Assembly: GCA_011032825.1 (NCBI GenBank) | Contig: JAADJZ010000039.1 | Span: forward strand, 186,001 to 250,000 | Source: Massariosphaeria phaeospora | Taxonomy: Eukaryota > Ascomycota > Dothideomycetes > Pleosporales | Direction of reading: 5' to 3' | Length of the DNA stretch: 64,000 nucleotides | In this document: positions 33,776 to 44,577 of the stretch, in pieces | Numbering within the stretch: the stretch's first letter is position 1 | How the letters are laid out: each line of letters begins with the position of its first letter | Translations under genes and position numbers: made by a program | The notes under the pieces: generated by a model | Databases searched by the model: none | Seen by the model: only the letters and a program-made list of their open reading frames with translations | What the model was told of the DNA's origin: nothing

Positions 33776-34675
33776 GTGGTTGTGGCTACTCAGCTGCCAC
33801 GCACTGCATGCACGCATCTCACGTACCTAAGCCTCACCACCCCCACATCCGTCGATCACTCTGAACTACTCGCTTCGCTCTTGATTATGTCCAATTAGAG
33901 CCAGCACATGATCATCCTCACCTGCTAGGTGATCTACCGACCTCTTTTGACCTTTCGTCCTTTTCACGGCATCCTGCATCCTTACTTAGGCCTGTGGGTC
34001 CGATTTTAGCTCTTCGTCTTTTCTTTTCTTTAAGCATGGAGTACCGGGTTCACGATCACAAGTCTAACGATGCATGCGCTTTATCTATTCTTTCTACACT
34101 ACTGCATCACCGCGGCATACCTCTAAGGTCGGCATCCTCATGGCGGAAGGCTGCATCTGGCGCATCGGGAGGGTTTAGTCCATTATGCGCATTACTCATT
34201 CTCTACCCAGGTACCCTTTGGGGGCGTGGGAGAGCTAGGTGCATTATCTGTACTCGGGACAGTGTAGACGGACATGCACTGCATTACTTCAGAATACATA
34301 GCTGGTTGCATGGGCTTGGGTTTTTGGATACTGGGGGATTGGCTTGCTACGGATGTTGTGCTTTTGAGCTGTTCCAAATAAATTCATCATTTGCCTATAC
34401 CACTCGGTGTCCTGGATGCGCTGAAGGGTAGTGAAGTGTTGCTATTTCTGATCACCTCGGTTACTTTTCTAACTGTGTCGGGGTTGTGTGGCCAGGCAGT
34501 CAAGTGCGGGTGGTCACTGGTGACACGAGCCACGATCCGGCGACAAGGATCGGATGCCCGTCCGAAAAATTGCCGAGTCTCAACAACGGCTTGCCAACTC
34601 AGGACCTCACGAGCTTCCCCGCTCTATCCCGGCTGCTGGCCCAAGCATCATGCGGTTAAGCCCTGTATAATCGCA
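33776..34675. other. intergenic region
   Basis: Between two plus-strand genes. It holds the 3' region of the basic-protein gene and the promoter of the D-lactate dehydrogenase gene. Short frames at 33994-34431 lack domain features. Confidence 0.55.
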
Positions 34676-36646
34676 ATGACTTTTCGGAGCGTACCGCGAG
34701 CTTCGAGTGCTCTGCGGAGCGGTAGAAGATTGCCTACAGTGCTCTTCCAGCACGCACCATCCACAGCCACTCCAGGGTGCGCCGCGCAGATACAGAGACG
34801 ATGGGCCAGCAAGGACCGAGAGGGCGAGGTTCCGTTCCATTTCCAGATCCACGAGAGTGTCGCAAAACGTGTGCAGAGGGAGAAGGATGAGCTCCAGGAG
34901 TATGCGGTGCTGCAGCGGAAATCCGCGCGAGGGAGATACATTAGTATGGTAACCTGTACGTGGAAATCTCAACCCGGATATCTTCTTTCCATTTGAGAGT
35001 TAGGCTAACCCTAGGACAGCATGTCTTCTCGCCGCAGGTGTCGGCTACTACTGGGGCCAAGCCATTCCTCAACCGCCGCCTACGACCTCGACTACGCCGC
35101 TCGAGACCAATGTACCCCCAGAACACAATATCTCAGAAGGCAATCTCGAGGCTGCTTGGACGGACTTTCGCGACATTGTCGGAATCGAGAACATCAGCCT
35201 CGACAAGTCGGAGCTTGCGTCGCATTCCGGATCGTCATGGTCGTCACATCCCGCCGAACCCGGTGACGTTCCTTTCTGTGTCGTGAGGCCAGCGAGCACA
35301 CAGGATGTTAGCGCGATAATGGCCATCTGCCATGACAGGAAGATCCCCGTCACGGCGTATTCTGGAGGTACGAGCTTGGAGGGCCATTTTGCAGCTACCC
35401 GGGGTGGAATATGCATTGATTTCTCGAGAATGGACAAGATTCTGAAACTACACAAGGATGATTTGGATGTTGTAGTGCAGCCGGCTGTGGGCTGGGAGCT
35501 GTTGAACGAGGAGCTGGCGAAATCAAACCTTTTCTTTCCTCCGGACCCAGGGCCTGGCGCTATGATCGGTGGAATGATTGGAACTGGCTGCTCAGGAACA
35601 AACGCGTACCGCTATGGTACTATGAAGGATTGGGTAATATCGCTCACCGTCGTACTCGCAGATGGCACAGTAATCAAGACACGACAACGACCGAGGAAGT
35701 CCTCCGCTGGGTACGACCTTACGCGCATGTTCGTCGGTAGTGAAGGAACCCTCGGCCTCGTAACGGAAGCCACTCTTAAGGTCACTGTCAAACCACAACA
35801 TACTAGCGTGGCTGTCTGTGCCTTCCCTTCTGTCCGCCACGCCGCAGACTGCGTCTTCAATGTCGTAGGCGCGGGCGTCCCAATCGCCGCCATCGAACTC
35901 CTCGACGACGTCCAGATGGCATGCATAAATGACGCCGGCATGACTAACAAGACCTGGAAGAACGCCCCTACCTTGTTCTTTAAATTCGCGGGCACTCCCA
36001 CCTCTGTAAAAGAGCAGATTAGCCAGGTACAAACACTAGCGAAGCGCTCCGGCAGCTCAAGCTTTGAGTTTGCAAAGAGCGAGCAGGAGAAGGAGGATCT
36101 TTGGCAGGCACGCAAAGAGGCGCTTTGGAGCGTTATGGCCAAAAGTGAGGGCAATGAGGACATGGCGGTCTGGACTACGGATGTTGCGGTACCCATTTCG
36201 AAGTTGCCCCAGATTATCGAGGAGACGAAAGACAATATTGCGAAGAGCGGGCTGCTGGCGAGTATTGTGGGACACGTTGGGGATGGCAATTTTCACTGTA
36301 AGTCATTTTCTGGCCTCCATTCGTCTACACATTTTCCAGTCTGAACGGTCTATACACCCGCTGACACACGCCAGCAATAATCCTTTACAACAAGAAAACC
36401 GAACATGCCAAAGCCAGTCACCTCGTCCACGACATGGTGAAGCGCGCCATCGAGCTTGAAGGCACGGCTACTGGTGAGCATGGCGTCGGGCTCGTGAAAC
36501 GGGATTACTTGCCGCATGAGCTCGGGACCACTACGGTCGATGCGATGCGGAGGCTGAAGTTGGCTTTCGACCCGCTGTGTTTGCTGAATTGCGACAAGAT
36601 TGTACGGGTGCAACGGCCGAATAAGGGCGAAGTGCAGGAGTGGTAG
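34676..36646 (+). CDS. dld1: mitochondrial D-lactate dehydrogenase (cytochrome)
   Basis: Three exons: 34676-34955, 35020-36297 and 36375-36646, giving 609 aa. Introns are 64 bp (GCTAAC branch) and 77 bp. The first ~45 residues are Arg/Ser-rich (MTFRSVPRASSALRSGRRL), a mitochondrial presequence. The first splice creates a hydrophobic anchor (MVTSCLLAAGVGYYWG). The FAD-binding domain follows, with VTAYSGGTSLEGH, FFPPDPGPGAMIGGMI, GTGCSGTNAYRYGTMKDWV and MFVGSEGTLGLVTEATLKV. The C-terminal FAD-linked oxidase domain carries VGHVGDGNFHSII and GTATGEHGVGLVKRDYL. The enzyme oxidises D-lactate to pyruvate at the inner mitochondrial membrane and passes electrons to cytochrome c. The membrane anchor favours the Dld1 type over the matrix Dld2 type. 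Confidence 0.93.
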
Positions 36647-36918
36647 TGGAGCGAAGTGAAGGTGTAAATATATTGTCTTGATCGTCTATACCGGAACGTG
36701 ACTCCTGTTGTCTACTATTGAAGCTGTCGTTACGGAGTCCAATCGTGATGTCGGTTTGTGCTTGAATCTGTTTAAGCTTCACACCGTGCACAGACCAACG
36801 GTTCTTAGCGATCTTCCAAGGTTGACGTTGATATCCCACGACGCGACTTTCCACTTCACAACCACCATGTAGTCCTCCACCGCGATACCGAGGATTTCCT
36901 CACCCACGAACAACCCCA

Positions 36919-38845
36919 ATGCCTACGCGCGGCATCAGAGCTATCTTCTTTACGCGTTTTCACCATGAAAAAGGCGCATACCCCCCCACTACTCCTGCGA
37001 ATACCCACACTAACAACCCCCCAGGCTCCCGCGTGCTGCACCAAGTCCCCGAGGGTAGTATAACGCCGTCGCCCTCTCCCTCGCCGTCCGCGCTCCCCAC
37101 CCCGCTCTTCGACTTCGACGCCGTTACCACCTACCTCATCCCCACGCAGCAGTTCTGCGACCGCCTGCTCACCTTCTGCACGAACCACTACCGCGTCATC
37201 GGATACCCCGTGTGCATACGCGAGGGCAAGTATTCGCGCAACGAGTTCATCTTTAATTTTGCCGTCGTCATTGAGGAGGGCGTGGCGGATTGGGTGGCGT
37301 ATGGCGAGGTGGTAAGGAAGTTGGGGCGGTTGTTGAGGGGGCTGGAGGAGCAGGGGGGTTTTTTGAGTCGCGAGGAGGGGAGGGTGTGGGATGATGATGG
37401 GGGCGGTGGGGCTGGGAGTGGGAGTGGCAGTGGGAATGGAGGGGTGGTGGGTGGAAGTAAGGTTTATGCGCTGTGTGAGATGGTGCTGGAGGATTTGAAT
37501 AATTATGCCGAGTGCATGATACCTATTGGTGAGTACCCTCTCTCTTGAGTAACCTTCAAGCAGAAGAAAAGACCGGCGGAAACAGGCATGCTAACACGAC
37601 CCAGACGACTCCAACACGATAAACCTCAAACTCTTCCCCACGCGCCCCCCACCCCCTCCCATCCACGCCCACCAAGTCCCCCTCCTCACCCTCTCCCTCT
37701 CCTCGCTAACATCGCCCATCTCCTCCGACCTCACCATGCTGCGCATCCTCCCGTGCATCAACGGCATCAACTCCGTCGCGCACATCGCCCAGCTCGCCGA
37801 CACCGACCTCTCCCTCACGCGCAAAGCCATCCAGCACCTCGTCTACTACGGCTGCCTCGTACTGCTCGACGTCTTCAGCTTCGGCGCCATGTACGCACCC
37901 ACCGCCGAAATCGGCGGCTTCATCGTCGACGCGAGCGTCAAGGAGGAATGCGCGCGCTACGTGCGCGTCCCGCGTCTCAGCGGCGGCGGCGGCGGCCTCA
38001 ACCTGGGAAGTGAGTCGTCACGCACGCGCGACGACCGCGGGTCGATTTCGTCGTCGACGTCGACGTCGCAGCGCAGCGACACAACAACGCCCGTGTCCGT
38101 CGACTTTGGAAGCCCCGTGCTCAATGCCAGCACCGCCGACGACACCGCCCTCGCCATCGACCACGACACGCTCATCACGCTGTACACGCGCCTGCGCCAG
38201 GGCCTGCCGCTGCGCACGTGGGTGCTCGAGAACGTCGACCTGCTGCACGGCATCGACGTGCGGCGCTTCATCACCTTCGGCGTCATCAAGGGCTTCCTGT
38301 ACCGCGTGCACAAGTACGCCGTCAATACGGCTGCGCCGCTGCCGCCTGCGCCGCCCACGTCGCTGCGGTCGCCGTCGACGGCCGGCACGGTTGCGGACTC
38401 GAGCTACAGGGACGAGGACCAAGCGACTGTGCGCGGTGGCGGTGGCACCACGGTCACGTTCGAGAGCCATGTACAGAATCAAAATCAGAATCAGAACCAG
38501 AACCAGCTGCAGCCGCATGCCCTGCCGCGCCATCTCTCGCACAAACCGAGTCTGGCGTCTACGGCGGCGGGGGGTCCGAACGAGCGCGGCGTAGAGCGAG
38601 AGCGTGAGCGTGAGCGTGCGCGTGGCGACGACATGGCGCGGTTGGATAGTTTGGTGTCGGAAGACCACAGGGGTGATGGTGGTACTGCCGGCGGCGGCGG
38701 CGGCGGCGGCGGTGGGTTGCCGCTGCTGCGGTTCCTGGACGGCATGCATGCGTTTGACGAGATTTGCATGGAGTTTGGGCTGGGCGAGGGCGTGGTGGAG
38801 GGGAAAGTTCGGGGCGTGGGGGATGTGGTTGTTGTGCAGCGGTAG
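36919..38845 (+). CDS. npr2: nitrogen permease regulator 2 (SEACIT/GATOR1 subunit)
   Basis: Exons 36919-37528 and 37605-38845, separated by a 76-bp intron with a GCTAAC branch site. The opening GIRAIFFTRFHHEKG, then VLHQVPEGSI, is the Npr2 signature, followed by YLIPTQQFCDRLLTF, IGYPVCIREGKYSRNEF and FNFAVVIEE. Later come DLTMLRILPCINGINSVAHI and the C-terminal LLRFLDGMHAFDEIC. Between HHEKG and SRVLHQ lies an in-frame 51-bp segment (36974-37024) with CACTAAC and CCCCCAG near its end, but with GC in place of GT at its start. It is probably a GC-AG intron (599 aa), otherwise a 17-residue insertion (616 aa). Npr2 with Npr3 forms the GAP complex that inhibits TORC1 on nitrogen starvation. Gly- and Asn/Gln-runs interrupt the protein. 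Confidence 0.92.
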
Positions 38846-39626
38846 GTGGGTAGGTGGGTAGGTGGGTGGGGTGTTTGGGTCGCGCATGGCTATGGCTGTG
38901 GCTATGGCATGGTCGCGGCGCGTTCGCGTCGTTCTGCATGTCGGTCGGTCTGGCTATCTGTGTGTTGTTCAGATGGAATCGAATCGAATATCATCTAATC
39001 TCATCTATCAAGGGCCCAGCAGATTCAATGATGGTATATATCACCTCACTCGCTCTCGTTCCTCTTCCTCCTCCTCTTCCTCCTCTCTCTCAGTAGGCAG
39101 GCAAGTAGGTAGACAAGATGAATACCTTTCCCTTTCTATCACATGTAACCAGGCCAGTTCAGGTACCACGTTACTTAAACACGCAAATCACATCCCCCTG
39201 TAAATAATTTCAGTTCAGTTCAGTTCAGTTCAGTTCCGTTCCGTTCAGCATATGCGCATGATTTGCAGAGAGATAGATAGACGTAACGTAATGTATCAGA
39301 ACAACAGAGTACAAGACAGTCCAGTCCAGTCCGTACCCTTGATTTCCCCGCCGTCCATCTATTTATTCGTATTTCTGCTCTGCACCTAACCAAGTACCCG
39401 CGGGTTCTGTTACTTTTGCAGTTGAAAATTGCAGCTATGCAAGCACTCTAGATACATACGGCTGTCATTTTTCTTTTCGTTAAATAGAGGAAGGAGAAGT
39501 CTATCGTTTGACATCGTTATTCTGCACACACACATATATATATATAGCCGCCACTACAACCCAACCTGCCACGCCCAAGGGGTATCATGCTCATGCACCG
39601 AATCGAGAAAATACTAGTCCTCCTAC
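38846..39626. other. convergent 3' intergenic region with microsatellites
   Basis: Between the stops of npr2 (plus) and the glucosyltransferase gene (minus). It holds a GTAGGTGG run at 38844-38870 and a CAGTT pentamer run at 39210-39247. No gene is visible. Confidence 0.6.
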
Positions 39627-42600
39627 TCACCGACTACTACCTCCCGCCCCCGCGCTCCCCCCCGCCGTGTCCCTTCCCTCAGCCAACCGCCTCCTATGTT
39701 CCTCCTCTGCCAGACTCTGCTTCTTGACATACTCCAAGACAATCTCCTCCTCGGACATCTGCTTGTCGGCGTGGGCCTTGCGCTCGCGCTCCGCCGTCTC
39801 GCTCTCCGCGAGCACTTTCCGCAGCGCCTCTTCATCGTCTTCGTTGTTCGAGGCCAGCGCACCACCTTGCTCCTCCATCTGCGCCTTGCGGTCTTGCTCC
39901 GCCTTTTCGCTCTCCTCGAGCACTTTCCGCAGCGCCTCTTCCTCGTCTTCGTTGTTCGAGGCCAGTGCGCCGCCTTGCTTCTCCATCTGCGCCTTGCGGT
40001 CTTGCTCTGCCTTTTCGCTCTCCTCGAGCACTTTCCGCAGCGCCTCTTCATCGTCTGCGTTCTTCGGCGCCAGCGCACCGAGCACCCCGCTCTCCTGCGC
40101 GGAGCCGGCGTACGCCTGCTGCAGGTGCGCGAGTTCCTTGGACTCGGCCACGATGCGCTTGAATTCCTCGTCGTCTTCCGTGTCGCTGTCGTCCCAATCC
40201 GAGTCCGAAGCGCGCCTCTTTTGAGTGTCGAGGAGGGATCGCTCGAGCGTCTCTTTCAGGATTTCTTGGTCTTCTCGGCTTGCGCCGTGCTTTTCTGCGT
40301 CTTCGAGACTCGCGGTCACGGCTCGCTTCAGCGCCATTTCGGTGTCTTCATCATCTTCAGCCGTTGGACGTTGCAATTCTATGACCGATGCACGAATTGC
40401 TCGGGCGAGTATTTCGTCGTCTTCCGGATTGCCATTGGAGCCCTCTGCTACAGAAGCTGCAATCGCAGCCTCGAGTTCGCGACGCTCTGTTTCTTCTTGC
40501 GCTGATTCCTGTGCTACTGATTGCTGCGTTTGGGCTCGCTGTAGCAACGAAGTCTGTGAGCTTGACTGCGAACGCGACTGGGAGTTAGAGTTGTACGAGA
40601 AAGTGTTGGCGTGTGTCCGGGGGGTGGGTCGACGTGCGCCAGGAGATTGAACGTCCCCAGTATCCACCGCTTCAGGAAGATCCGAATAGATGCTGCTCTG
40701 CCGCGAATCAGATAGTGAAGGTCGATTCGTGGTGGCCCTGCGCTCGGTCCTCTTCTTTTTCCGGTCGTTCATGAGTGTCTCAAGTGCCTCTAACTGAGTC
40801 TCCCCGGCATACTTCTTCTTCTTGACGTTGGTACGGATACATCTCCACCTGCTGATGATGTCCTCACGTTGTGTCGGCGAAACCGAACCTGCTTCCTCGT
40901 ACCCTTGGGAGATGCGTGCTGCAATGATGTAGTTCTGTATTCCAGCACCCTTGCCCTTCAAGGCTTCTTGATAGAGTCCTTTCATGGCGTAACCCGGCAA
41001 CGCAAAGACGCCGCTCATGACTTTAAACGGGACGCCAAAGATACCACGACCGAGACCCTTGACGAATCCAATTCCACCCTCTTTCTTTGCCCCTTTATAC
41101 GGATCTGTGACCAACCCAGTTATACCATCGTAAAATCCATATCCCAGTTCCTGCAGTATAGTGAGTTAATGCCGAGTAGATAGTTAGCAAAAGCTAATGG
41201 ACACGTACCTTGACAGCGGTCTTCACTCCGCTCTGTAAGTCAGTAACTTTGTCGACCTGCCTGACCTCGCCACCGAAGAGTTTTGGAGTGTTGTGGAGAC
41301 CTCTAGCAACACCCAAGGAGAAATCCATGGGCGATCGCGAAATAGCTCCCATAATCCTGCCAAGCCCTTTGGTTGTGTGGACGGCTGCTTCTGCGTTCAT
41401 ACCTTGCAGTCTATCGCCGAAGTTCGAGGATCCTGAGTCGGAGCGAAGCTCTGCAGTGGATATAGATCTAGCACGTGAGTGGCGAGATCCCCCAACAGAC
41501 CTTTGACGGTCTCTTGAGGGGGACCGCGAATATTGTGTCGATGCAGCCATTGCTTGAGCCATGAAGGTCGAACGATGAGTGGGTGTCCCGGGACCAGCCT
41601 CTGGGCTGGCAATGGTGGAACCATCGGGGCTCTGTGGTAGATGCTCGATGCTGGGCGTCTGTACGAGGGTAAGAGTCGATTGACTACTAGCAGCAGACAC
41701 CTGCGTAGTAGTAATAGTCTTCGGATCTTCCGGGCGCCCTGTCCGATCTGCATCTGACCCAGTATCTGATGTTTTGGCTCTTTCTTTGCCTTTTCTGCAA
41801 TCGGGATGGATGCTCAGTAATTTAAGCGTTTCGATAGGCATATCTGCGACCCCCAACATAATACTCGAAGCTGTACCCAGTAGCGCGCTGGTTGCACCGG
41901 TTATCGGGTCGAGAGGGCCTGCGTCCGTTTCGTACTCACGCGGTCGGTATCTGGTTTGGTTAGATACAGTCCGTACAAGGATAAATGCTCACGTACAACT
42001 TCAGCTCAGAGAAATTCAGCTCTCCTTCCTGTGCTAGAATAGTTGCTGCCATTGCACTCAAACGGACCTTTGTTCGCTTGAGCCGCCAAACAGCAGGACG
42101 GCTTGGCGAGACTCCGCATCGCAGCTCGTCGTACTTGAGCATCTGATGAAAAGCCTGGGCACCAGATTGACTGCCTGTTTCTTGGCTAATTTTTCGTGAC
42201 AGCTCTTGCGCCCTCTCCAGGGACTCTGGTTTGAGGGCCTCATCAATCGCGCCAGCTAGTTTATCTGCTGTCAGTTCCTTGTACGCAATCGGCATAGGAC
42301 CAGCTCCAGCCCTCGCAGTCATAGCGCCCCAAAAGGGCTGATCACCAAAGAAGGGCACGACAACCGTAGGTCTACCAGCCGCGATTCCTGCAGCTGTCGT
42401 CCCAGCACCGCCGTGGTGGACAACAGCAGATACGTGCTGGAACAGCCAATCATGTGGGCAATTGCCCAGCATAAAGACGCCCTCAGGCATACCAAGATCA
42501 TCAGCACCCAGCCCGCCCCAGCCTTTCGACACTAAAGCGCGTCTTCCTGTCAGTTTCACTGCCTCGAATATCAATTTCGTCATGGCGTTGGGATCATCGA

Positions 42601-44240
42601 CCACGATGGAGCCGAATCCGATATAAACAGGCGGTTCACCGGCTGCGAGAAACTCGGCAAGCGCCGGTTCCGGCGTGTAATCTTGTGCCAAAGACAGGAA
42701 GTAGAACCCAGCAATAGAGATGTGATGGCCCCAGTCTGGAGGTTTGGGAATCAGGGCGGGAGACCTAGGTTGTTGTTAGTAAGCAACATTCTAGATACAA
42801 TCCGAGTTCTACTAACCAGCAGTAGGTATATGGGATCTTCAATTTGTCAAGCATGCCGGGAGCCCGGAGTATGCCAATGGGATCCAATCCTAAGCTGTCT
42901 TTACGAAACCTGTTGATTACGTCCCCCAGGCCCTGCCACGTCAACATATCCACAAGAGTGTAGGACATATAGTTTGTGATGTTTGGATCAGCGTTCGAGG
43001 ATTGAATATTTGCCAGAGGGTGGGGAAACTGTTGCGTAGACGACCACGGCATCCTAGTCAACGGTATTAGTATAGTCTTTGGTAGCTGAAGACGTTTTAG
43101 ACTTACGTAAACATCATGTGTAGAGGTATTCCGAGCTTTTCGGCGCAATGTATATGACCGAAACTCGGAGGGTTCGCTATAATTGCGTCGGCAACGAAGG
43201 GCTTCTTGAGTTGTTCCGGCATATCGGCTTCAATGTTCATCCACTCCTCGACGCTTTGCCGCAAAGGGTCCACTCCTAGCCCGTCGCCCGTCTCAATGCA
43301 AGCTCTCCAGGTCCCGCTCAAGATTTCTGCGATTCCTCGCCTCCGCTTGCCGACATCTCCACTCTTCAAAGTATCAAAGCCAGGCATCAGGCCCGGATTC
43401 TTGACCATGAAGGCCATTAGCTCAGCAGGATCTCCGCCAATACTAAAGAACTCGAGGCCGTTCTCCGTGACGAACTTGCTGAACGTGGGATGCGTAGCTA
43501 ATCGCACTCGATGCCCATAGGTCTCCTGCAAGACCTTGCCTAGCGCGACAAATGGTTGTACATCGCCTCTTGACCCAACTACCATGATGACGACATTCAA
43601 CGGCGGCGGGGGTTGCTGTCCTGGCGCACCACCAAGAAATTCGGGGACATAGGGAGGCGGCGGCGGTTGCTCATGCTGAACTTGGGTCAACTGCTGTTGC
43701 AGCTGGGGACCGAAGATCTGCGACAGCGTCCGAGACTTCTGGTTGATTCGGATGTTGACGCGACCGTCCTCAGCGACGACGGCGTTTGTGCCCAGCTCAG
43801 TGTTGCCGTCGTCCGTGATCTGGCCGGGGATCTCGCTGTAGGCGGGGGGAGGATAATCGGGGTTGGGCGCCGAGTTGTCGACCTGAGGAGCATCGGAGCC
43901 GTAGTGTGCGCTTGCGCTGGTTCTACAAGATCCTTTAGTTGTTGACAGACTGCCAGGAGAAGCCTACGTACGGTGGCGGCTCGTCTGCGTTTCCAGACGG
44001 GCGGTAGGCACCCGCATATTCAGATCCCTCAGCCTTCATGTCGGGCCTGTCTGGCGACTCAGTCGGTGCTGGCCGTGGAGGAGGTTGTTGCGACGTTGGT
44101 AGGAGGTCGCCGGCCAGCTCAGCATTCACATAGGCAGTAGAGCTTGCGTCCACCGGAGGATGTGACGGCATGGCGTTGCTCGGAGGCGCGCTGGTACCAT
44201 TACCCCGCGACGAGGGGTCAGCAGTATCGGAACTCGACAT
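39627..44240 (-). CDS. sterol glucosyltransferase-like GT1 protein with C-terminal ubiquitin-interacting motifs
   Basis: Six exons: 43972-44240, 43107-43922, 42817-43053, 41997-42764, 41209-41950 and 39627-41150, giving 1451 aa. Introns are 46-58 bp and every join keeps frame. Residues of about 199-330 hold the GT28 N-domain (NVVIMVVGSRGDVQPFVAL). Residues of about 470-640 are the UDP-sugar-binding C-domain (PVYIGFGSIVVDDP, HHGGAGTTAAGIAAGRP, PFFGDQPFWG), as in Atg26/UGT sterol glucosyltransferases, but I see no GRAM or PH domain. A conserved central segment follows (GLGRGIFGVPFKVMSGVFAL). The last ~260 residues contain about seven UIM-like helices (EILARAIRASVIEL, EALRKVLEESEKAEQ, EIVLEYVKKQSLAEEE). 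It probably glucosylates a sterol or other lipid at membranes and binds ubiquitin; both roles are inferred. The sugar acceptor is unknown. Confidence 0.87.
39757..40080 (-). repeat. three 108-bp tandem units encoding UIM-like helices
   Basis: On the minus strand each unit encodes ~36 residues beginning ALASNNEDDEEALRKVLEES. The two units nearest the middle are almost identical in DNA. The outer units diverge at both ends. Confidence 0.85.
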
Positions 44241-44577
44241 GTTCACAAAGAATGCGAAGTCGGGGGATCATGAAGCGGTGACGGAGGGCAAACTCGGTGG
44301 AGGCCGCGGGCTAAGCACCAGCAGCTGGGGGCCAGACGCCACGGCATGGTGGGTGAAGCTGGACTATCTGCATCGCTTTAACGGCCCACATGTCATTGCC
44401 CAAGGCTATGGCAGCGAGTGCAGGCCTCTGTAATTAGCTAGACTCGCTTAACGTCTATTACTACCTATATTCTCTTGTTTTTCTAGTCTATGCTATTAGT
44501 TACTACTAGTACCTGCGCAGCTAATAATTAGCTAATAATTACTACTAGTAAATATTTTAAGTAACTCTATAACAGTT

